A stretch of DNA of 64,000 nucleotides. Source: Crocinitomicaceae bacterium (GTDB lineage Bacteria > Bacteroidota > Bacteroidia > Flavobacteriales_D > Crocinitomicaceae). The notes below the pieces were generated by a model that did no database searches, had not been told where the DNA came from, and worked only from the letters and a program-made list of their open reading frames with translations. Below, in pieces: positions 53,005-62,619 of this stretch; position 1 is the stretch's first letter, and each line of letters starts with the position of its first letter. The stretch is taken from contig JAQXBM010000057.1 in NCBI GenBank assembly GCA_029252405.1, positions 1 to 64,000 on the forward strand, written 5' to 3'. A program made the translations under genes and the position numbers.

Positions 53005-53640
53005 TCAATCAGCGAATTGTTGCAATGATTTCTTGAATGCAAGGTAAGCTGCTTTGTAGCGCTCATACATCTTTCGAGTTGTGTATTTGACACCAAAAAC
53101 ATGATGCGTGTTTTCTGTCATGATTGAATGATACGACCGTGTGTATTTGCCTTCTTTGTCCTCATAAGTTACCCAGTGATGGGAAGCAGCAAAAGGATCA
53201 TCTGAGTTCGCTTTATCTTCTGATTGATCGACCGTTTTTTCGTTGGGCTGCTCAATCAAGTAATCAATTGGATCGCCTCCCCACTGAGGAGAGAATACGA
53301 AGAACTCCACGGTGCCATCAGGAGAGGTGAATTTTGCTTCCTCTGTTTCAACGAATTCATAATCGTCTCCGTAAATTTGCATTGGACCACTTGGACTTGC
53401 AGTGAAATTCTCAGGATAATCGACCTGAAACCATGTTGCGCTGTAGGTTGACAGTTTCACTGGGGCTTCAGGTTTCACTTCAGGGTGAATCGAATCACGT
53501 TTAACGCGAAGGGGTTCTTCAATTTGAGTTTCTTGATTTTCAGCTTGAGCCTCATTCTCCACTGCAACGATGTCTTCCGATTCCGTTTCTCCGCAAGCCG
53601 TCAAAAGTAACGCTGCGATAATATAAATTCCCTTTTTCAT
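53005..53640 (-). CDS. Lipoprotein of unknown function
   Basis: 211 residues with a lipoprotein signal (LLLTAC, Cys 16) and an acidic Glu/Gln-rich linker (residues about 17-60). The folded part has STYSATWFQVDYPENFTASPS, KFTSPDGTVEFFVFSPQWGG and HHVFGVKYTTRKMYERYKAAYLAFKKSLQ, a layout like small stress- or PsbP-type domains. That match is tentative. It is read in the same direction as the next lipoprotein gene upstream, 23 bases away. Confidence 0.68.
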   Translation of the reverse strand: MKKGIYIIAALLLTACGETESEDIVAVENEAQAENQETQIEEPLRVKRDSIHPEVKPEAPVKLSTYSATWFQVDYPENFTASPSGPMQIYGDDYEFVETEEAKFTSPDGTVEFFVFSPQWGGDPIDYLIEQPNEKTVDQSEDKANSDDPFAASHHWVTYEDKEGKYTRSYHSIMTENTHHVFGVKYTTRKMYERYKAAYLAFKKSLQQFAD

Positions 53641-53663
53641 TCAATTCTCAATTTTTCAATCTC

Positions 53664-54194
53664 CTAACACCCGCATTCTCCAACAACATCAAGCATAGTC
53701 GCGTCTTTGTCTTTCGGTTTGATATTGATGGTGCCAATTCTTTGCCACGTTTCGTCTATCTGACCTGTTTCCGTTGTTTTCACCACCATGTCATACTTAT
53801 CACTTTTCCATCTTTCCATCAACCTTCTTCCATCTAGATCGGTTGAACTGGTCAATTCAAAAACGCGCATTTCACCATCTAATTCCATGTACGCCTTTTT
53901 CTCGTAGTTCGTCATGAAAACGTATTTCCCCTCGCTGAGTTCATCCGCCGTCCGACCGAAGTAGCAAGCGCAACCTTCAATCCCTTCAGGATATTCAACA
54001 TAAACCGCTACATCAACACTTGCAAGAGTTTCTGGAATGGGTTCAGGTTCAATAGGCTCTAGGATCTCAGATGAATCGATGTCGATAACGACAACTTCCG
54101 AATTCTCGTCTTCGGTCGAAGTGAACTCACACGACGAGAAGAGCAATATTCCAATCAAGAACAAAGAACCGAATAGTGGGTTAGATCGTTTCAT
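53664..54194 (-). CDS. Lipoprotein of unknown function
   Basis: 176 residues from the ATG at 54194; a longer frame begins at 54386 inside the helicase gene and is not used. The lipoprotein signal is clear (LLFSSC, Cys 22), followed by a run of Glu/Pro/Asp. Two Cys in CACYFGRTADEL and one pair in the terminal GECGC may form disulfides. It lies 10 bases beyond the DEAD-box helicase stop. No family recognised. Confidence 0.7.
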   Translation of the reverse strand: MKRSNPLFGSLFLIGILLFSSCEFTSTEDENSEVVVIDIDSSEILEPIEPEPIPETLASVDVAVYVEYPEGIEGCACYFGRTADELSEGKYVFMTNYEKKAYMELDGEMRVFELTSSTDLDGRRLMERWKSDKYDMVVKTTETGQIDETWQRIGTINIKPKDKDATMLDVVGECGC

Positions 54195-54204
54195 TTCTGA
54201 GTGT

Positions 54205-55470
54205 TTACTTTTTCGCTCCGCTGTTGCCTGCTGGTTTGTTTCCTTGAGGTTTTCTAGGACCTTTCTTTTTCTTGTGAAAATGACGTTTATTTCTATTTCC
54301 ACCTCCTTTGAAATTACTCTTTTCTGACCATTCCGGTCCAGGTCCGAGCGCCTCTGGTGGAGCCAATTTCTCAAATTTCGTTTCAATCAGGCGTTCGATC
54401 TTGCGAACCTTGTGCATGTCTTTCTCATTAATGAGCGTGAATGCTTCTCCTTTGGTGTTTGCTCTGGCAGTTCGCCCAACTCTGTGCACATAATCCTCGG
54501 CATCGTGAGGTACATCGTAGTTCACTACCATGTTGATTTCTTTGATGTCGATTCCACGGCTCATAACGTCTGTGGCCACCAAAATGCGAATCCGCTTGGA
54601 TCTAAATCCTCTTAGGACTTCCTCTCGTCGGTCCTGATCGAGGTTCGATGAAATTCCAGTTGCTTTGAATCCGCCCTTTCGAAGAGATCGAACGATATCG
54701 GAAACTTTCATCTTGGATGAGGTGAACACGATAATACTGTCGAAGTCTTTTCGTTCCTTCAAAATGTGTGTTAGGACTCCAATCTTCTGATTCTCATGGG
54801 ACATGTACATCTTCTGAGTAACTCCTGCGGCAGGTTTCGAAACTGCGAATGCAATTTCCTTTGGATTCTTCATGAATCGCTTGGCCAAATCTTTAATGTT
54901 GTTCGGCATGGTCGCGCTAAACATAAGATTCTGTCGCTCTTTTGGAAGGTGAGACATGATTGTTTTCAAATCATCAATGAATCCCATATCCAGCATTCGA
55001 TCTGCTTCATCGAGCACCAAATGTTTCACATGTTTGAAGTTGACGTATCCCAGTTTCAAGTGAGAAATGAGTTTCCCTGGCGTCGCCACTACGATATCAA
55101 CTCCATTAGTGAGTGCGTCTTTCTGTATGGACCAATCTTTTCCGTCTCCACCGCCGTAAATTGCCATCGATCCGACAGAAATGAAGTAGGAGAGACCTTG
55201 AATTTGCTGTTCAATTTGAATCGCTAATTCGCGGGTTGGAACAATAATCAGTGTATCGACATTGGTGTCTTTCTTTCCGATCAATTTATTCAAAATCGGT
55301 AGTACAAAAGCACCTGTTTTACCTGTTCCCGTTTGGGCACAAGCAATGATGTCGTCGTTATTAAGTATGATTGGGATCGCCTTTTCTTGAACTGGTGTCG
55401 CAGTTTCAAATCCCATGTATCCAAGGGCTTCGAGTAGTTCAGGGCGTAAGTTTAATTCGGTAAATTTCAT
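54205..55470 (-). CDS. DEAD-box RNA helicase
   Basis: 421 residues. Motifs in order: Q-motif (FETATPVQEKAIP), Walker A AQTGTGKTGAF, PTRELAIQI, TPGKL, DEAD (LVLDEADRMLD), SAT, then the second RecA domain with ATDVMSRGID and HRVGRTARA. A basic, Gly/Lys-rich tail (residues about 385-421) should bind RNA. It resembles RhlE-type helicases of Bacteroidota that act in ribosome assembly or cold response. Its ATG is one base from the stop of the NYN-domain gene upstream, so the two are surely cotranscribed. Confidence 0.95.
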   Translation of the reverse strand: MKFTELNLRPELLEALGYMGFETATPVQEKAIPIILNNDDIIACAQTGTGKTGAFVLPILNKLIGKKDTNVDTLIIVPTRELAIQIEQQIQGLSYFISVGSMAIYGGGDGKDWSIQKDALTNGVDIVVATPGKLISHLKLGYVNFKHVKHLVLDEADRMLDMGFIDDLKTIMSHLPKERQNLMFSATMPNNIKDLAKRFMKNPKEIAFAVSKPAAGVTQKMYMSHENQKIGVLTHILKERKDFDSIIVFTSSKMKVSDIVRSLRKGGFKATGISSNLDQDRREEVLRGFRSKRIRILVATDVMSRGIDIKEINMVVNYDVPHDAEDYVHRVGRTARANTKGEAFTLINEKDMHKVRKIERLIETKFEKLAPPEALGPGPEWSEKSNFKGGGNRNKRHFHKKKKGPRKPQGNKPAGNSGAKK

Positions 55471-55471
55471 T

Positions 55472-56293
55472 CTAATTGTTAGCCGCGTTTGTTTGTTGCG
55501 GTCTTTTTTTGGAACTCTTCCTTGGAGTGCGCGTTGGTTTCTTTTTTACTTCAACATTTCGAACGAACATCAACTTGTGTCTGCTTTTCGGATTGTCGCG
55601 TTGCTCAATTTCAAATTCTTTCAAAGATCGAATGAGCGCCGTTAATTTCTCAAATCCGTAGTTACGCGAGTCGAAGTTTGGTTTCTTCTTTTGGATCAAG
55701 TTTCCAAGATCTCCCAAGTAAACCCAGCCATCTTCATCTGATAAATCTGAAATCGATGTGCGGATCAAATTGATATCTTTCTGAGAGATTTTATCGACGG
55801 TAATTTTGTCGGTCTCGGACTGTTTATCACTTGTGGATTCCTTCTTCGAACTTTGTTTTCTCAGAATCTCAACGTAGATAAACTTATCACAAGAAACGAT
55901 GAACGGATTTGGTGTTTTTCGTTCTCCAATTCCAAGCACTTTCATTCCTGCCTCTCTCAATCGAGTGGCCAATCGCGTAAAATCACTATCACTTGATACG
56001 ATACAGAATCCGTTTACTTTTCCAGAGTAGAGGATGTCCATTGCATCGATAATCATTGCTGAATCTGTTGCGTTTTTTCCAGTTGTATATCCGTATTGTT
56101 GAATAGGTGTTATTGCATTTTCGAGCAAGAGGTTTTTCCACTTCGTGAGATGTGGTTTCGTCCAATCGCCATAAATTCGTTTGATTGTTGGGTTGCCGTA
56201 TTTGGCTATTTCTTCCATCATCTCTTTTACGTGAGCAGATGGGATATTATCGCCATCAATTAGGACGGCGAAATTGACATTTTTATATTCCAT
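55472..56293 (-). CDS. NYN-domain RNase with OST-HTH/LOTUS domain
   Basis: 273 residues. The NYN/PIN-like core starts at NFAVLIDGDN (first acidic pair), then GKNATDSAMIIDAMDILYSGKVNGFCIVSSDSDFTRLATRLREAG, supplying the remaining acidic metal residues. A LabA/MARF1-type fold is expected. Residues about 175-250 form an OST-HTH/LOTUS-type domain (DISDEDGWVYLGDLGNLIQKKKPNFDSRNYGFEKLTALIRSL). A basic C-terminal tail follows. It should cut or bind RNA. It is translationally next to the DEAD-box helicase, 1 base apart, which suggests joint RNA work. Confidence 0.9.
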   Translation of the reverse strand: MEYKNVNFAVLIDGDNIPSAHVKEMMEEIAKYGNPTIKRIYGDWTKPHLTKWKNLLLENAITPIQQYGYTTGKNATDSAMIIDAMDILYSGKVNGFCIVSSDSDFTRLATRLREAGMKVLGIGERKTPNPFIVSCDKFIYVEILRKQSSKKESTSDKQSETDKITVDKISQKDINLIRTSISDLSDEDGWVYLGDLGNLIQKKKPNFDSRNYGFEKLTALIRSLKEFEIEQRDNPKSRHKLMFVRNVEVKKKPTRTPRKSSKKRPQQTNAANN

Positions 56294-56351
56294 TACTCAT
56301 AAAGTTACGCTTTTTTGACTAGAGCGAGAGTAGAATGGAAAAATGACGAGT

Positions 56352-57215
56352 TTAGATACGGTCCAAAACGTACCGAATTAACTTCAGCATGTGCTGAGAA
56401 TAGTCTTTTGAGAAGTCTTTTTTCGGTCGATTGGCGATACCAAGACAAATCGTTCCGCACTGATGTCCTAGCCCTTTTCCGAGAGCAAAAAGCGCCGAAC
56501 TTTCCATTTCGAAGTTGGTGATGCGTGAATCTCCGTGTTTGAATGCAGTCAATTGCTCGTTGAGCTCGTTGGTTCTGTTGGGAAGTCGAAGTTGACGTCC
56601 TTGAGGACCGTAAAATCCACTCGAAGTGATCGTGATTCCTTCCACCGTTTCGTCTGAACGCAATTTATCCGTTACACTTTCAGATGCCTTCGCCAAGTAG
56701 GTGTTGATCGCTTCAGGAAGCGGCACAGCTTTGTTAATAGCAGTGTTCAGTTCTGTTTCTTCCGCATCGAATGGAATGTCGTAATAATGGGCGACGTTGT
56801 CCAATCCAAAAGCATGCGTTGATAGAATGTATGAATGAACAGGAACCTCAGGTTGCAAAATACCGCAGGTACCAATTCTGATCATCGTCAGAGATGTTTT
56901 TTCCGCTTTATCTTCTCGTTTTTCAAGGTCAATGTTGAAAAGTGCATCTAACTCGTTAATGGTGATATCGATGTTATCCGTTCCAATTCCCGTAGAAACA
57001 GCACTGATTCTTTTGCCTTGATACATCCCCGTTTTACAGACGAATTCTCTGTGCTGAGAGCTGTGCTCAACAGAATCAAAAAAGGAAGCAACAAGGTTTA
57101 CACGATCCTGATCTCCAACAAGTATGATTTTGTCAGAAATATTCTCAGGAGATAATCCAAGGTGGTAAACTTGACCTTTGTCGTTTAGAACCAATTCGGT
57201 GTGCGGGTATTGCAT
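56352..57215 (-). CDS. Nucleoside phosphorylase (uridine phosphorylase-like)
   Basis: 287 residues of the PNP/UDP fold. The phosphate-binding loop is at GDQDRVNLVASFF, SVSTGIGTDNIDITINELDAL is the ribose-side strand, IRIGTCGILQPEVP closes the site, and NFEMESSALFALGKGLGHQ is the base-binding/Glu segment. It should split uridine or another nucleoside with phosphate. It has no signal peptide. Promoter elements are weak (TATTTTCA). It starts 46 bases after the upstream terminator. Confidence 0.9.
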   Translation of the reverse strand: MQYPHTELVLNDKGQVYHLGLSPENISDKIILVGDQDRVNLVASFFDSVEHSSQHREFVCKTGMYQGKRISAVSTGIGTDNIDITINELDALFNIDLEKREDKAEKTSLTMIRIGTCGILQPEVPVHSYILSTHAFGLDNVAHYYDIPFDAEETELNTAINKAVPLPEAINTYLAKASESVTDKLRSDETVEGITITSSGFYGPQGRQLRLPNRTNELNEQLTAFKHGDSRITNFEMESSALFALGKGLGHQCGTICLGIANRPKKDFSKDYSQHMLKLIRYVLDRI

Positions 57216-57263
57216 TTAGTCGATTTTGTTGGATGAAAATAGGTATTCTGGCGCATATTTCAA

Positions 57264-57296
57264 TGAAAAAGCCCTGACGATGAATGTCAGGGCTTT
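57264..57296 (-). terminator. Intrinsic terminator after the DUF4197 gene
   Basis: Minus-strand reading: AAAGCCCTGAC, loop ATTCATC, GTCAGGGCTTTTTC. An 11-bp perfect stem with a T5 tail, 22 bases past the stop. Confidence 0.9.
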
Positions 57297-57317
57297 AGTA
57301 AATCGGTTTATTATTTT

Positions 57318-58073
57318 CTAGTTACCTCCGAGGCTTCCAAATACTCGTTGAAGAATATCTGATACTCGCGCCAACGGGTCTTTACGAATTTTGTTCTCTT
57401 CGATTTCTACCATGTGGAATAATCCAGATACGGCTCTTTCCGTAACGTATTCGTTCAAATCTGTATTTACAGGTTCCGCATTTGTCAAAGGAAGATTAGC
57501 AAATGTGTTGTACTTCGAAGCGATTGGCTCCCAGTATTCTGTCAACTTTACTTTGGCGATTGCTGCTTCAACCTTTGGTGCGAAAGCTTGTACCAATTCG
57601 GCTGTCGTCTTTTCTTTCAAGAAGCTTGTCGCTGCACCATCACCTCCATTCAAAATAGAGAAACCATCAGAAATGCTCATTCCTAAAATGGCATCTTTGA
57701 AAATCGGGAGGGCTTCTTTAGTTGCTTCCTCCGCTGCACGGTTCAATGTCGTTTCAAATTTCTCAACCTGTCCGTCTAATCCCCATTCAAGTGCTTTTTC
57801 CTTAACTCGAAGAGCGTCTTCAGGGAAAGGTAAACGAATATCAGCGTTTCCTAAAAACCCGTCTGTCACTGATGTGAGATCAACAGAGTTTTTGATTCCA
57901 ACGTTGAGTGCCTCCTTTAATCCAGAGATTACTTCGCCGTTTGTTAAAGCTGGTGTTCCTTCGTTAGATGTCTCTGATCCGTCGAGTACTACTTCTGCTA
58001 CATCGTTCAATACATCACAAGATGAAAGAATGAGTGAAGCGCAAATTCCTATAGGTATGATTATTTTCTTCAT
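57318..58073 (-). CDS. DUF4197 lipoprotein
   Basis: 251 residues from the ATG at 58073; a longer frame from 58160 includes the promoter and is not used. The lipoprotein signal is LILSSC (Cys 19). The body is DUF4197: GEVISGLKEALNVGIKNSVDLTSVTDGFLGNADIRLPFP, then FKDAILGMSISDGFSILNGGDGAATSFLKEKT and ERAVSGLFHMVEIEENKIRKDPLARVSDILQRVFG. Helix-rich and periplasmic, role unknown. Promoter at 58088-58095. Confidence 0.93.
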   Translation of the reverse strand: MKKIIIPIGICASLILSSCDVLNDVAEVVLDGSETSNEGTPALTNGEVISGLKEALNVGIKNSVDLTSVTDGFLGNADIRLPFPEDALRVKEKALEWGLDGQVEKFETTLNRAAEEATKEALPIFKDAILGMSISDGFSILNGGDGAATSFLKEKTTAELVQAFAPKVEAAIAKVKLTEYWEPIASKYNTFANLPLTNAEPVNTDLNEYVTERAVSGLFHMVEIEENKIRKDPLARVSDILQRVFGSLGGN

Positions 58074-58087
58074 GGTTGATATTTTTT

Positions 58088-58095
58088 CAAACTTA
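58088..58095 (-). promoter_or_regulatory. -7 promoter element TAAGTTTG for the DUF4197 gene
   Basis: Exact TAnnTTTG on the minus strand, 14 bases before the ATG at 58073, between the upstream terminator and the gene. Confidence 0.55.
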
Positions 58096-58135
58096 CTAAC
58101 TTTTGTCTTTAGTAAGACAAAAACGATACCAAAGA

Positions 58136-58173
58136 AAACAGAAATCCCTTTCTCAACCAAGAGAAAGGGATTT
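58136..58173 (-). terminator. Intrinsic terminator of the gliding-associated gene
   Basis: AAATCCCTTTCTC and GAGAAAGGGATTT form a perfect 13-bp stem with a six-base loop. On the minus strand the T-rich tail CTGTTTTCTTT follows. It lies 23 bases beyond the stop. Confidence 0.88.
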
Positions 58174-58196
58174 GATATCGTATTTCTTACGAGTTT

Positions 58197-60926
58197 TTAC
58201 TTCATAATATTGATCGAACCGTTGAATTCGTGCTTCGCATCGTTGTACAAATCTTTCACACGTGCTCTCCACGTGTACATGCCACCTTGAACGATTTTTC
58301 CATTGTAAGTTCCGTCCCATCCAACTGATGGATCGTGGTTCTCCCAAATTAATTCTCCCCATCGGTTGAATACGAATAAATCAAAGTCGTAGACATCGAT
58401 TCCCTGAATTTCAGGTTTCCATATTTGGTTGAATTCGTCACCATCTGGAGTAAATGAATTTGGAGCGAAGAACAAGATGTCTTGAACAACGTTTAGGTAC
58501 AATGTCAACGTGTCGACACAACCATGTTCCGTGATCACTGCAAGTGTCACAGGGTACGATCCAACTTCCTCAGGGAAATAGAACTTCGGATCTGAAATTC
58601 CACTTGCTGATGGGTTCGAATAAGGACTGTACCAGCTATAAGCGATAACATCAACTGATGAGCGATCCTGCATTTGAACTGCTGGTTCGAAAACCGTTGT
58701 AGGGTTTGCAGAGAATGTGAAATCCGCAATTGGATTCGGCTTCACTTCTGCGATTTGTTTCATCGTATCTGTATACACACACCCGTAAATAGATGTTGTT
58801 GTCATGATCACATCGAAAATACCCACTTCGTTGAATTGGTAGTGTGTTGAATCATTTCCAGTTTCTAAGGTAGCACCATCAGGACCGAATTCCCAATACG
58901 TTGTTGCAATTTCTCCACCATTTGCTGAAGTATTGAAGAATTCAAATCTTCCAGGCATACACTTCTCAGCCTCATCAATCGTTGCTGATGGCTCGATAGG
59001 TGTAGGGAATGTCACAATCATACATGAGTTATCCGTTGGTGATCCACATACCTCTGAAAGCGTAACACAGTACTGCGTATTCGTCACTGCTGGATCAACG
59101 GTAATTGTAGTTCCTGTACCAATAACGTTTCCTGCTTCAGTCCAAGTGAATGTGTAAGGACTTGATCCTCCCGATCCAACTACTGTCAACATGATATCAT
59201 CTTCTGGACAAATTTGTGTGTCCGGCGTAAGACTTGTAATAGCTAAGGCTGCCGGCTCACCAATTGTTCCAGTGATTGTGATAACACATCCATTAGCATC
59301 TGTAACAGTTACTGTGTGCGTTCCTGCAAATAAATCGTTGGCTACATCCGAAACTGAAACTGAATTATCCCACGAATACGTGTATGGTGCAGTTCCTTGA
59401 GAAATATCAACATCAATGATTCCATCGTTACCACTGTTACATGTTACATCAGATTGACTAGCTATTACACCAATCATTCCAGGGATTTCTGTTACCGTCA
59501 CAGTTACGACATCTGTACAACCGACATCTGAAGTTACGGTACAGTTGTAGGTACCAGCACTCAAACCAACTGCCGTTGCTGTCGTTTGTAAAAGTGGGTC
59601 ATCCCACTGATAAGTAACAATTCCAAGATTCGGATTCATTACTGCCGTGGCAGTTCCGTCACTTCCTCCAGGGCAAGAAACTACAGTAGTTGATCCTGAG
59701 AAACTCGCAGGAGTATCTCCTACAGTTACGTTAGCTGTTGCGCTACATCCGTTTCCGTCTGTCATGATCACTTGATATGTACCTGCAGAAACGCCCGTCA
59801 CAGTTTGTGTTGTTGCTCCCCCAAGTGTTGGCCAGCTATACGAGTAGGTTGGTACACCAACTAACGGTGTTGCAGTTACAGTACCTTGACCAGCTGAACA
59901 AATATCCGGGGTTGACGATGCGTCCACCTGAGAACTCACACCAGTAACAAAGGTAGTATCTGAGTTAGCGACTACGGGATTATTCGAACAGGCAACAGGT
60001 AAAGATGACACAAGGAAATATCCTGTCGTTCCAGGCAATACTGGATTCACAGTTAAAGTTCCTCCGTTGTAGGGTTGTGTCGTAGCATTCACCGTGTTCG
60101 CCCAAGACAAAGAGCCTCCAGTCGCACCGTTTACAATCGGTTGGAAAGGAATGTTACTAATTGTGTAAGCGTTTGTGTTCGCTGGTGTTGTTGGAGTCCA
60201 CATTTTTGCTTCAGGTGTCAAGATTGACCACTGAGAATTGTTTCTACCCGGAGTAATTGTTGCAACAGTACCAGGTGCGTTTTGAACACCTTGAATACCT
60301 AATCCTCCATTCCATGTTGGAGAAAGTGCTTTATACGAAATGTGATATTCGATATTGTTCGATGTCTCATTAACAATAACTGCCATGTCGACGCAGAAAC
60401 CAGCAGGTCCGAAAGCAGAAAGGTTTTTGTAAACAACTACAAATTGTCTGTTTGGCGCAGTTCCAACTGTTTGGTAATAAATAGAACCACCTGGCGAGTT
60501 AGCTGGGTTAATGTCATGGTATGCTGGCATCATAGAGTTTCTTGCAGCAGCAAAACCAGGATTTGGCATTACTCCAGCTCCTCCGAGTGCCCAAGGACAG
60601 TACCCATTAGCATTCCCCAAGTTGAATGAAATAACTCCATTCGAACCGATTGTACACTGTGTATAATTTGCTCCATAGAAATTTACAGTGAATCCAATTG
60701 GAATGGCAGGACTAAAAGAATCATCAGTAAGGAATACATTCGTTGGCGCTGGTAATACAAGTCCTGATATCGCTCCAGGATTACAATCAACAATATCAAT
60801 CGCTGAACCGATACACACCGTTGTGTCATTTCCAAGACAAACCGTTGGGTTCTGAGAAAAGGATGTGTATGAGCTTATTAGGAGTAGGATACTGCTAATT
60901 AGTGTAGAAATAATATTTTTCATCAT
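58197..60926 (-). CDS. Gliding-associated T9SS type B protein with SprB-like repeats
   Basis: 909 residues from the ATG at 60926. The signal peptide ends near YTSFSQ. After an N-terminal region with many Cys and a lectin-like sandwich (residues about 40-300), there are at least three SprB-type repeats marked by YSYSWP, VTYQWDD and YTYSWDN. PKD-type segments follow, and the C-terminal 85 residues are the gliding motility/CHU_C type B sorting domain (FFAPNSFTPDGDEFNQIWKP...FVFNRWGELIWENHDP). The protein should be secreted by T9SS and attached to the cell surface. It is probably an adhesin. Promoter at 61014-61021. Confidence 0.93.
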   Translation of the reverse strand: MMKNIISTLISSILLLISSYTSFSQNPTVCLGNDTTVCIGSAIDIVDCNPGAISGLVLPAPTNVFLTDDSFSPAIPIGFTVNFYGANYTQCTIGSNGVISFNLGNANGYCPWALGGAGVMPNPGFAAARNSMMPAYHDINPANSPGGSIYYQTVGTAPNRQFVVVYKNLSAFGPAGFCVDMAVIVNETSNNIEYHISYKALSPTWNGGLGIQGVQNAPGTVATITPGRNNSQWSILTPEAKMWTPTTPANTNAYTISNIPFQPIVNGATGGSLSWANTVNATTQPYNGGTLTVNPVLPGTTGYFLVSSLPVACSNNPVVANSDTTFVTGVSSQVDASSTPDICSAGQGTVTATPLVGVPTYSYSWPTLGGATTQTVTGVSAGTYQVIMTDGNGCSATANVTVGDTPASFSGSTTVVSCPGGSDGTATAVMNPNLGIVTYQWDDPLLQTTATAVGLSAGTYNCTVTSDVGCTDVVTVTVTEIPGMIGVIASQSDVTCNSGNDGIIDVDISQGTAPYTYSWDNSVSVSDVANDLFAGTHTVTVTDANGCVITITGTIGEPAALAITSLTPDTQICPEDDIMLTVVGSGGSSPYTFTWTEAGNVIGTGTTITVDPAVTNTQYCVTLSEVCGSPTDNSCMIVTFPTPIEPSATIDEAEKCMPGRFEFFNTSANGGEIATTYWEFGPDGATLETGNDSTHYQFNEVGIFDVIMTTTSIYGCVYTDTMKQIAEVKPNPIADFTFSANPTTVFEPAVQMQDRSSVDVIAYSWYSPYSNPSASGISDPKFYFPEEVGSYPVTLAVITEHGCVDTLTLYLNVVQDILFFAPNSFTPDGDEFNQIWKPEIQGIDVYDFDLFVFNRWGELIWENHDPSVGWDGTYNGKIVQGGMYTWRARVKDLYNDAKHEFNGSINIMK

Positions 60927-61013
60927 TTTAATACTTAGGTCCGAACTAGTGTTCTTTGAAGAGACGTTCCTGCTTTTCATTAAGTTGCCACAAGGGGCAA
61001 AATAATTTAAGTA

Positions 61014-61021
61014 CAAAGTTA
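61014..61021 (-). promoter_or_regulatory. -7 promoter element TAACTTTG for the gliding-associated gene
   Basis: Exact TAnnTTTG on the minus strand, giving a leader of about 85 bases that contains a small TTGCC/GGCAA hairpin. Confidence 0.5.
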
Positions 61022-61100
61022 GTAAACCGAAGAGAGTTTTTATTCGCCTGATCCAAATCTGGTAATAGGACTTCAAACATCCTGATTTATTTTCAACTAA

Positions 61101-62504
<1,404 letters not shown>

Positions 62505-62524
62505 TTCAACGATATATTAGGATG

Positions 62525-62557
62525 AAGGTCGGCTCTCCTAGAGTCGACCTTTTTTTA
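62525..62557 (+). terminator. Intrinsic terminator of gdhA
   Basis: AAGGTCGGCTC and GAGTCGACCTT form a stem of about 11 bp with one mismatch and a 5-base loop, followed by T7. It lies 20 bases past the stop. Confidence 0.9.
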
Positions 62558-62592
62558 TTCGCATTATTTTAACATCGGGTGTGGCATTTTGT

Positions 62593-62600
62593 TAGTTTTG
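62593..62600 (+). promoter_or_regulatory. -7 promoter element TAGTTTTG for the E1 gene
   Basis: Exact TAnnTTTG on the plus strand, 19 bases before the ATG at 62620. Confidence 0.45.
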
Positions 62601-62619
62601 TTTTATCTATTGATGATAT

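Noticed and set aside
57391-58290. Long open frame of 299 codons on the plus strand opposite the DUF4197 gene
   Set aside because: It is antisense to a well-recognised gene, with no family match or start context; a shadow of codon bias in the real gene.
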